Assembly: GCA_964035545.1 (NCBI GenBank)
Contig: OZ037766.1
Coordinates: 19,061,581-19,125,580 of the forward strand
Direction of reading: 5' to 3'
DNA: 64,000 bases
Origin: Bugula neritina
Taxonomy: Eukaryota > Bryozoa > Gymnolaemata > Cheilostomatida > Bugulidae
Of this stretch, positions 35,201-48,600 are shown one piece after another. A program made the translations under genes and the position numbers. The first letter of the stretch is position 1; each line of letters starts with the position of its first letter. The notes beneath the pieces are model-generated. The model did not search any database, was not told the DNA's origin, and saw nothing but the letters and a program-made list of their open reading frames with translations.

Positions 35201-36300
35201 ATACTGAAGTACACTGTAAAATATTGAAATACACTGCAACACATTGGAATATACTGCAACACACTGAAATGTACTGCAACACACTGAAATATACTGCAAC
35301 ATACTGCAACATACTGAAAAACACTGTAACATACTGAAATACACTGCAAAAAACTGCAACATACTGAAGTACACTGTACATATTGAAAAACACTGCAACA
35401 CAATGAAATATACCTCAACACACTGAAATATACTGAAACATGTTGAAATATACTGCAACATACTGCAACCTACTGCAACATACTGAAATACACTGTAACA
35501 AACTGAAATACACTGCAACACATTGGAATATACTGCAACATTCCCTGATATATTGTAATATACTGAAATACACTGCAACATACCGCAACATACTGAAATA
35601 CACTGTTACAAACTGAAATACACTGCAACACATTGGTATATACTGCAACATACCCAAATATATGGTATTATACTGAAATATACTGAAATACACTGCAACA
35701 CATTGAAAAACACTGCAACATACTGAAAGACACTACAACTCACTGAAGGATAGTGTAATAATTGGAAATGTACTGTAACATACTGATACTTACTGTAACA
35801 CACTGAATCATACTGCAACATACTGCAATACACTGTAACATACTGAAACAAACTGCAACATACTGCAGCATACTGAAATACACTGTAACATACTGCAACA
35901 TACTGAAATACACTGTAACAAACTGAAATACACTGCAACACATTGAAATATACTGCAACATACCCTATCATATTGTAATATACTGAAATATACTGCAACA
36001 TACCGCAACATACTGAAGTACACTGTAAGAAACTGAAATACACTGCAACACATTGGTATATACTGCAACATACCCAAATATATGGTAATATACTGAAATA
36101 TACTGAAATACACTGTATCACATTGGAAAATACTGCAACATACTGACAGACACTACAACTCACTGACGTATCGTGTAATATACGGACATGTACTGTAACA
36201 TACTGAAACACACTGAAACATACTGAAACATACCGAAACATACTGAGACGTACTGAAATACACTGCAACATGCTGCAACATACTGAAGTACAGTGTAACA
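18870..36300. repeat. 8,742-bp tandem duplication within the satellite
   Basis: About 18,870-27,610 and 27,615-36,300 carry the same long series of variants at an offset of 8,742 bp. In the second copy a 50-bp segment containing GAAATAAGCTGC is missing near 34,540, so the offset becomes 8,692 bp to its right. A separate 60-bp deletion distinguishes versions of one sub-block (near 23,680, 27,490, 32,420 and 36,180) from the longer form near 18,690 and 22,200. The outer boundaries are approximate. Confidence 0.8.
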
Positions 36301-39300
36301 TATTGAACTGCACTGCAACACATTGAAATATACCGCAACACACTGAAAAATACTGCAACACGTCCAAGTACATTGTAATATACGGACATGTACTGTAACA
36401 TACTGAAACATACTGAAACAAAATGAAATATACTGTTGCGCACTGAATAATACTGCAAAATGCCGAAATAAACTGTAACACAGTGAAGTATACTGCAAAT
36501 TTCTGAAATATACTGCAACATACTGAAATAGGCCTCAACATACTCAAATATACTGCAAGATACTGCAACATACGTAAAAACACTGTAACATACTGAAATA
36601 CACTGCAACATACTGCAACATACTGAAGTACACTGTAAAATATTGAAATACACTGCAACACATTGGAATATACTGCAACACACTGAAATGTACTGCAACA
36701 TACTGAAATATACTGCAACATACTGCAACATACTGAAAAACACTGTAACATACTGTAACATACTGAAATACACTGCAAAAAACTGCAACATACTGAAGTA
36801 CACTGTACATATTGAAAAACACTGCAACACAATGAAATATACCTCAACACACTGAAATATACTAAAACATGTTGAAATTTACTGCAACATACTGCAACAT
36901 ACTGCATCATACTGAAATACACTGTAACAAACTGAAATACACTGCAACACATTGGAATATACTGCAACATTCCCTGATATCTTGTAATATACTGAAATAA
37001 ACTGCAACATACCGCAAAATACTAAAATACACTGTTACAAACTGAAATACACTGCAACACATTGGTATATACTGCAACATACCCAAATATATGGTATTAT
37101 ACTGAAATATACTGAAATACACTGCAACATATTGAAAAAATACTGCAACATACTGAAAGACACTACAACTCACTGAAGTATAGTGTAATATACGGAAATG
37201 TACTGTAACATACTGATACTTACTGTAACACACTGAATCATACTGCAACATACTGCAATACACTGTAACATACCGAAACAAACTGCAACATACTGCAACA
37301 TACTGAAATACACTGTAACATACTAAAACACACTGCAACATCCTGCAACATACTCCAACGTACTGAAATACACTGTGACATAATGAAATACACTGAAAAA
37401 TACTGCAACATACTGAAGTACACTGTAAAATGTTGAAATACACTGCAACACATTAAAATATACTGCAACACACTGAAGTATACTGCAACATACTGTAATA
37501 TACTGCAACATACTGCAACATACTGAAATACACTGTAACATACTGTAAGATACTGAAATACACTGCAACAAACTGCAACATACTGGAGTATACTGTACAT
37601 ATTGGAAAACACTGCAACACACTGATATATACTGCAACACACTGAAATATACTGCAACACTCCATGTACATCGTAATATACGCACATGTACTGTAACATA
37701 CTGAAACATACTGAAACATACTGAAACAAAATGAAATAAACTGTAACACACTGAGTAATACTGCAAAATACTGAAATATACTGTAACACAGTGAAGCATA
37801 CTGCAAAATTCTGAAACATACTGTAACATACTGAAACATGAGCAATATACTGAAAAATGCCTCAACATACTCAAGTAAACTAAAAGAAACTGCAACATAC
37901 GTAATTACATTGTAACATAGTGACATACATTGCAACATACTGCAACATACTGAAGTACACTGTAAAATATTGAAATACACTGCAACACATTGGAATATAC
38001 TGCAACACACTGAACTATACTGCAACATACTGCAACATACTGAAATACACTGTAACATACTGTAACATACTGAAATACACTGCAACAAACTGCAACATAC
38101 TGAAGTACACTATACATATTGAAAACACTGCAACACACTGAAATATACTGCAACACACTGAAATATACTGCAAAATACTGAAGTATACTTCAACACACTG
38201 CAGCATACTGAAAGACACTACAACTAACTGAAGTATAGTGCAATATACAGAAAACTACTGTAACATACTGATATTTACTGTAACACACTTAAATATACTG
38301 CAACATACTGAAATACACTGCAACATACTAAAATACACTGCAACATTCTGCAACATACTTCAACATACCGAATTACACCATAACAAAATGAAATACACTG
38401 CAACACATTGAAATATAATGCAACAAACTGAAATATACTGCAACATACTGAAGTTTACTGCAACATACTGAAATACACTGCAACATATCGAAGTATATCG
38501 TAATATACGGACATGTACTGTAACATACTGAAACGCACTGAAACATACTGAAACATACTTCAACACACTGAAATATACTAAAACATATTGAAATATACTG
38601 CAACATACTGCAACATACTGAAATACACTGTAACAAACTGAAATACACTGCAACACATTGGAATATACTGCAACATACCCTATCATGTTGTAATATACTG
38701 AAATATACTGCAACATACCGCAACATACTGAAATACACTGTAACAAACTGAAATACACTGCAACACAATGGTATATACTGCAACATACCCAAATATATGG
38801 TAATATACTGAATTACACTGCAGCATTCTGCAACATACTTCAACATACTGAAATGTACTGCAACATACTGAAATAGGCCTCAACATACTCAAATATACTG
38901 CAAGATACTGCAACATACGTAAAAACACTGTAACATACTGAAATACACTGCAACATACTGCAACATACTGAAGTACACTGTAAAATATTGAAATACACTG
39001 CAACACATTGGAATATACTGCAACACACTGAAATGTACTGCAACACACTGAAATATACTGCAACATACTGCAACATACTGAAAAACACTGTAACATACTG
39101 AAATACACTGCAAAAAACTGCAACATACTGAAGTACACTGTACATATTGAAAAACACTGCAACACAATGAAATATACCTCAACACACTGAAATATACTGA
39201 AACATGTTGAAATATACTGCAACATACTGCAACCTACTGCAACATACTGAAATACACTGTAACAAACTGAAATACACTGCAACACATTGGAATATACTGC

Positions 39301-42300
39301 AACATTCCCTGATATATTGTAATATACTGAAATACACTGCAACATACCGCAACATACTGAAATACACTGTTACAAACTGAAATACACTGCAACACATTGG
39401 TATATACTGCAACATACCCAAATATATGGTATTATACTGAAATATACTGAAATACACTGCAACACATTGAAAAACACTGCAACATACTGAAAGACACTAC
39501 AACTCACTGAAGGATAGTGTAATAATTGGAAATGTACTGTAACATACTGATACTTACTGTAACACACTGAATCATACTGCAACATACTGCAATACACTGT
39601 AACATACTGAAACAAACTGCAACATACTGCAGCATACTGAAATACACTGTAACATACTGCAACATACTGAAATACACTGTAACAAACTGAAATACACTGC
39701 AACACATTGAAATATACTGCAACATACCCTATCATATTGTAATATACTGAAATATACTGCAACATACCGCAACATACTGAAGTACACTGTAAGAAACTGA
39801 AATACACTGCAACACATTGGTATATACTGCAACATACCCAAATATATGGTAATATACTGAAATATACTGAAATACACTGTATCACATTGGAAAATACTGC
39901 AACATACTGACAGACACTACAACTCACTGACGTATCGTGTAATATACGGACATGTACTGTAACATACTGAAACACACTGAAACATACTGAAACATACCGA
40001 AACATACTGAGACGTACTGAAATACACTGCAACATGCTGCAACATACTGAAGTACAGTGTAACATATTGAACTGCACTGCAACACATTGAAATATACCGC
40101 AACACACTGAAAAATACTGCAACACGTCCAAGTACATTGTAATATACGGACATGTACTGTAACATACTGAAACATACTGAAACAAAATGAAATATACTGT
40201 TGCGCACTGAATAATACTGCAAAATGCCGAAATAAACTGTAACACAGTGAAGTATACTGCAAATTTCTGAAATATACTGCAACATACTGAAATAGGCCTC
40301 AACATACTCAAATATACTGCAAGATACTGCAACATACGTAAAAACACTGTAACATACTGAAATACACTGCAACATACTGCAACATACTGAAGTACACTGT
40401 AAAATATTGAAATACACTGCAACACATTGGAATATACTGCAACACACTGAAATGTACTGCAACATACTGAAATATACTGCAACATACTGCAACATACTGA
40501 AAAACACTGTAACATACTGTAACATACTGAAATACACTGCAAAAAACTGCAACATACTGAAGTACACTGTACATATTGAAAAACACTGCAACACAATGAA
40601 ATATACCTCAACACACTGAAATATACTAAAACATGTTGAAATTTACTGCAACATACTGCAACATACTGCATCATACTGAAATACACTGTAACAAACTGAA
40701 ATACACTGCAACACATTGGAATATACTGCAACATTCCCTGATATCTTGTAATATACTGAAATAAACTGCAACATACCGCAAAATACTAAAATACACTGTT
40801 ACAAACTGAAATACACTGCAACACATTGGTATATACTGCAACATACCCAAATATATGGTATTATACTGAAATATACTGAAATACACTGCAACATATTGAA
40901 AAAATACTGCAACATACTGAAAGACACTACAACTCACTGAAGTATAGTGTAATATACGGAAATGTACTGTAACATACTGATACTTACTGTAACACACTGA
41001 ATCATACTGCAACATACTGCAATACACTGTAACATACCGAAACAAACTGCAACATACTGCAACATACTGAAATACACTGTAACATACTAAAACACACTGC
41101 AACATCCTGCAACATACTCCAACGTACTGAAATACACTGTGACATAATGAAATACACTGAAAAATACTGCAACATACTGAAGTACACTGTAAAATGTTGA
41201 AATACACTGCAACACATTAAAATATACTGCAACACACTGAAGTATACTGCAACATACTGTAATATACTGCAACATACTGCAACATACTGAAATACACTGT
41301 AACATACTGTAAGATACTGAAATACACTGCAACAAACTGCAACATACTGGAGTATACTGTACATATTGGAAAACACTGCAACACACTGATATATACTGCA
41401 ACACACTGAAATATACTGCAACACTCCATGTACATCGTAATATACGCACATGTACTGTAACATACTGAAACATACTGAAACATACTGAAACAAAATGAAA
41501 TAAACTGTAACACACTGAGTAATACTGCAAAATACTGAAATATACTGTAACACAGTGAAGCATACTGCAAAATTCTGAAACATACTGTAACATACTGAAA
41601 CATGAGCAATATACTGAAAAATGCCTCAACATACTCAAGTAAACTAAAAGAAACTGCAACATACGTAATTACATTGTAACATAGTGACATACATTGCAAC
41701 ATACTGCAACATACTGAAGTACACTGTAAAATATTGAAATACACTGCAACACATTGGAATATACTGCAACACACTGAACTATACTGCAACATACTGCAAC
41801 ATACTGAAATACACTGTAACATACTGTAACATACTGAAATACACTGCAACAAACTGCAACATACTGAAGTACACTATACATATTGAAAACACTGCAACAC
41901 ACTGAAATATACTGCAACACACTGAAATATACTGCAAAATACTGAAGTATACTTCAACACACTGCAGCATACTGAAAGACACTACAACTAACTGAAGTAT
42001 AGTGCAATATACAGAAATGTACTGTAACATACTGATATTTACTGTAACACACTTAAATATACTGCAACATACTGAAATACACTGTAACATACCGAAATAA
42101 GCTGCAACATACTGCAACATACTGAAATACACTGCAACATACTAAAATACACTGCAACATTCTGCAACATACTTCAACATACTGAATTACACCATAACAA
42201 AATGAAATACACTGCAACACATTGAAATATAATGCAACAAACTGAAATATACTGCAACATACTGAAGTTTACTGCAACATACTGAAATACACTGCAACAT

Positions 42301-42684
42301 ATCGAAGTATATCGTAATATACGGACATGTACTGTAACATACTGAAACGCACTGAAACATACTGAAACATACTTCAACACACTGAAATATACTAAAACAT
42401 ATTGAAATATACTGCAACATACTGCAACATACTGAAATACACTGTAACAAACTGAAATACACTGCAACACATTGGAATATACTGCAACATACCCTATCAT
42501 GTTGTATTATACTGAAATATACTGCAACATACCGCAACATACTGAAATACACTGTAACAAACTGAAATACACCGCAACACAATGGTATATACTGCAACAT
42601 ACCCAAATATATGGTAATATACTGAATTACACTGCAGCATTCTGCAACATACTTCAACATACTGAAATGTACTGCAACATACTG
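31347..42684. repeat. Higher-order repeat: three tandem 3.76-3.81-kb units
   Basis: Measured at the AGGCCT marker unit, the units start at 31,347, 35,111 and 38,875, exactly 3,764 bp apart. The third unit ends near 42,684, is about 3.81 kb long, and retains the 50-bp segment (near 42,090) that the first two lack. A fourth, older-looking unit of 3,814 bp occupies 22,605-26,418. Units two and three share a T (CATACTGAAACAAACTGC) where unit one has C, so they are the closest pair. Confidence 0.88.
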
Positions 42685-45600
42685 AAACACACTTCAACAT
42701 AACGAGGTATATCGAAATATACGGACATGTACTGTAACAAACTGAAACACACTGAAACATACTGAAACATACCGAAACATACTGAGACGTACTGAAATAC
42801 ACTGCAACATGCTGCAGTATACTGAAGTACAGTGTAACATATTGAACTACACTGCAACACATTGAAATATACCGCAACACACTGAAATATACTGCAACAC
42901 ATCCAAGTACATCGTAATATACGGACATGTACTGTAACATACTGCAACTTACTGCAACATACTGAAAAACACTGTAACATACTGTAACATAATAAGATAC
43001 ACTGCAAAAAACTGCAACATACTGAAGTACACTGTACATATTGAAAAACACTGCAACACAATGAAATATACTTCAACACACTGAAATATACTAAAACATG
43101 TTGAACTATACTGCAACATACTGCAACATACTGAAATACACTATAACAAACTGAAATACACTGCAACACATTGGAATATACTGCAACATTCCTTGATATA
43201 TTGTAATATACTGAAATACACTGCAACATACCGCAACATACTAAAATACACTGTTACAAACTGAAATACACTGCAACACATTGGCATATACTGCAACATA
43301 CCCAAATATATGGTTTTATACTGAAATATACTGAATTACACTGCAACACATTGAAAAATACTGCAACATACTGAAAGACACTACAACTCACTGAAGTGTA
43401 GTGTAATATACGGAAATGTACTGTAACATACTGATACTTACTGTAACACACTGAATCATACTGCAACATACTGCAATACACTGTAAAATACCGAAACAAA
43501 CTGCAACATACTGCAACATACTGAAGTACACTGTAACATACTAAAATACACTGTAACATTCTGCAACATACTCCAACGTACTGAAATACACTGTAACACA
43601 ATGAAATACAATGCAAAATACTGCAACATACTGAAGTACACTGTAAAACGTTGAAATACACTGCAACACATTAAAATATACTGCAACACACTGAAGTAAC
43701 TGCAACATACTGAAATATACTGCAACGTACTGCAACATACTGAAATACACTGTAACATACTGCAACATAGTTAAATACACTGTAACAAACTGAAATATAC
43801 TGCAACATACTGAAATGTACTGCAACATGCTGAATTACACTGCAACATATCGAAGTATATCGAAATATACGGACATGTACTGTAACATACTGAAACATGC
43901 TGAAACATACTGAAACATACTGAAATATACTGAAATACACAGCAAAATACTGCAACATACTGAAGTACGCTGTAACATATTGAAATACACTGCAACTTAT
44001 TGAATTATACCGCAACACACTGAAATATACTGCAACGCATCCAAGTACATCGTAATATACGGACATGTACTGTAACATACTGAAACATACTGAAACATAC
44101 TGAAACATACTGAAACAAAATGAAATATACTGTTGCGCACTGAATAATACTGCAAAATGCCGAAATAAACTGTAACACAGTGAGGTATACTGCAAAATTC
44201 TGAAATATACTAAAACATACTGAAATAGGCCTCAACATACTCAAATATACTGCAAGATACTGCAACATACGTAAACACACTGTAACATACTGAAATACAC
44301 TGCAACATACTGCAACATACTGAAGTACACTGTGAAATATTGAAATACACTGCAACACATTAAAATATACTGCAACACACTAAAATGTACTGCAACATAC
44401 TGATATATACTGCAACATACTGCAACATACTGAAAAACACTGTAACATACTGTAACATACTGAAATACACTGCAAAAAACTGCAACATACTGAAGTACAC
44501 TGTACATATTGAAAAACACTGCAACGCAATGAAATATACTTCAACACACTGAAATATACTAAAACATGTTGAAATATACTGCAACATACTGCAACATACT
44601 GAAATACACTGTAACAAACTGAAATACACTGCGACACATTGGAATATACTGCAACATTCCCTGATATATTGTAATATACTGAAATACACTGCAACATACC
44701 GCAACATACTAAAATACACTGTTACGAACTGAAATACACTGCAACACATTGGTATATACTGCAACATACCCAAATATATGGTATTATACTGAAATATACT
44801 CAAATACAATGCAACACATTGAAAAATACTGCAACATACTGAAAGACACTACAACTCACTGAAGTATAGTGTAATATACGGAAATGTACTGTAACATACT
44901 GATGCTTACTGTAACACACTGAATCATACTGCAACATACTGCAATACACTGTAACATACCGAAACAAACCGCAACATACTGCAACATACTGAAATACACT
45001 GTAACATACTAAAACACACTGCAACGTTCTGCAACATACTCCAACGTACTGAAATACACTGTAACATAACGAAATACACTGCAATACAATGAAATATACT
45101 GCAACACACTGAAATATACTGCAACACATCCAAGTACATCGTAATATATGGACATGTACTGTAACATACTGAAACATACTGAAACATACTGAAACAAAAT
45201 GAAATAAACTGTAACACACTGAGTAATACTGCAAAATGCTGAAATATACTGTAACACAGTGAAGTATACTGCAAAATCCTGAAACATACTGTAAGATACT
45301 GAAACATGAGCAATATACTGAAAAATGCCTCAACATACTCAAAGGCACTGCAAGAAACTACCACATGCGTAAATACACTGTAACATACTGACATACACTG
45401 CAACATACTGCAACATACTGAAGTCCACTGTAAAATATTGAAATACACTGCAACACATTGGAATATACTTCAACACACTGAACTATACTGCAACATACTG
45501 AAATATACTGCAACATACTGCAACATACTGAAATACACTGTAACATACTGTAACATACTGAAATACACTGCAACAAACTGCAACATACTCAAGTACACTG

Positions 45601-48600
45601 TACATATTGAAAAACACTGCAACACACTGAAATATACTGCCACACACTGAAATATACTGCAAAATACTGAAATATACTTCAACATACTGCAGCATACTGA
45701 AAGACACTACAACTTACTGAAGTATAGTGTAATATACGGAAATAAACTGTAACATACTGATATTTACTGCAACGCACTGAAATATACTGCAACATACTGA
45801 AATACACTGTAACATACTAAAATATACTGCAACATTCTGCAACATACTTCAACATACTGAAATGCACTGTAACATAATGAAATACACTGCAACACATTGA
45901 AATATAGTGCAACACACTGAAATATACTGCAACTCATCCAAGTACATCGTAATATACGGACATGTACTGTAACATACTGAAACATACTGAAACGTACTGA
46001 AACAAAATGAAATAAACTGTAACACACTGAGTAATACTGCAAAATGCTGAAATATACTGTAACACAGTGAAGTATACTGCAAAACTCTGAAACATACTGT
46101 AACATACTGAAACATGAGCAATATACTGAAAAATGCCTCAACATACTCAAATACACTGCAAGAAACTGCAACATACGTAAATACACTGTAACATACTGAC
46201 ATACACTGCAACATACTGCAACATACTGAAGTACACTGTAAAATATTGAAATACACTGCAACATACTGAAACATACTGCAACATACTGAAATACACTGTA
46301 ACATATTGAAATACACTGCAACACATTGAAATATGCTGCAACACACTGAAATATGTGGCAACATACTGAAATATACTGCAAGACAATGAAATATACGGCA
46401 ACATACTGAAATAAACCTAAAAATATTGAAACACGCTGAAATACACTGTAGGATACTGAAATACACTGCAACACATTGGAATATACTGCAAAACACTGAA
46501 ATATACTGCAACATACTGAAATATACTGCAACATACTGCAACATACTGAAATACACTGTAACATACTGAAATACACTGCAACAAACTGCAACATACTGCA
46601 ACATACTGAAGTACACTGTGACATATTGAAACACACTGCAACACACTGAAATGTACTGCAACACACTGAAATATACTGCAAAATACTGAAGTATACTTCA
46701 ACATACTGCAACAGACTGAAATGCACGGTAATATACTGAAATACACTGCAACACATCGGAATATACTGCAACATACCTATATGTACAGCAATATACTGAA
46801 ACATACTAAAACAGACTGTAATGCATTGAAAATTACTGCAACATACTGAAGTATAGTGTAATATACGGAAATGTACTGTAACATACTGATATTTACTGTA
46901 ACACACTGAAATATACTGCAACATACTAAAATACACTGTAACATACTGAAATATACTGCAACATACTGCAAAATACTGAAATACACTGTAACATATTGAA
47001 ATACTCTTCAACACATTGAAATATGCTGAAACACACTGAAACATATGGCAACGTACTGAAATATACTGCAAGACTTTGAAATGTACTGCAACATACTGAA
47101 ATAAACCTAAAAATATTGAAAAATGCTGAAATACACTGCAACACATTGGAATATACTGCAAAACACCTAAATATACTGCAACATACTGAAATATACTGCA
47201 ACATACTGCAACATACTGAAATACACTGTAACAAACTAAAATACACTGCAACACACTGAAATGTACTGCAACACACTGAAATATACTTCAACATACTGAA
47301 ATATACTGCAATATACTGCAACATATTGAATTACACTGCAACATTCTGAAGTATACTTCAGCATACTGAAAGATACCTAAAAATATTGAAACATACTGAA
47401 ATACACTGTAAGATATTGCAATACACTGCAACATATTGGAATATACTGCAACACATTGAAATATATATGGTAACCTACTGAAATATACTGCGAGACATTG
47501 AAATATACTGCAACATACTGAAATATACCTAAAAATATTGAAACACACTTAAGTACACTGCAACACATTGGAATATACTGCAAAACACTGAAATATACTG
47601 CAACATACTTAAATACACTGTAACATATCGAAATATACTGCAACATACGGCCACATACTGAAATATACTGTAACATACTGTAACATAGTGAAATACACTG
47701 CAACAAACTGCACCATACTTAAGTACACTGTACATATTGAAAAACACTGCAACACATCGAAATATACTTTACCACACTGAAATATACTGAAACATACTGA
47801 AATATATTGCAACATACTGAAATACACTGTAACAAACTGAAATACACTGCAACATATCGAAGTATATCGTAATATACGGACATGTACTGTAACATACTGA
47901 AACACACTGAAACATACTGAAACATACTGAAACATACTTCAACACACTGAATTATACTAAAACATACTGAAATATACTGCAACATACTGCAACATACTGA
48001 AATACACTGTAACAAACTGAAATACACTGCAACACATTGGAATATACTGCAACATACCCTATCATATTGTAATATACTGAAATATACTGCAACATACCGC
48101 AACATACTGAAATACACTGTAACAAACTGAAATACACTGCAACACAATGGTATATACTGCAACATACCCAAATATATGGTAATATACTGAAATACACTGC
48201 AGCATTCTGCAACATACTTCAACATACTGAAATGTACTGCAACATACATAAACACACTGCAACATAACGAGGTATATCGAAATATACGGACATGTACTGT
48301 AACAAACTGAAACACACTGAAACATACTGAAACATACCGAAACATACTGAGACATACTGAAATACACTGCAACATGCTGCAACATACTGAAGTACAGTGT
48401 AACATATTGAACTACACTGCAACACATTGAAATATACCGCAACACACTGAAATATACTGCAGCACATCCAAGTACATCGTAATATACGGACATGTACTGT
48501 AACATACTGAAACATACTGAAACATACTGAAAGAAAATGAAATATACTGTTACACACTGAATAATACTGCAAAATGCCGAAATAAACTGTAACACAGTGA

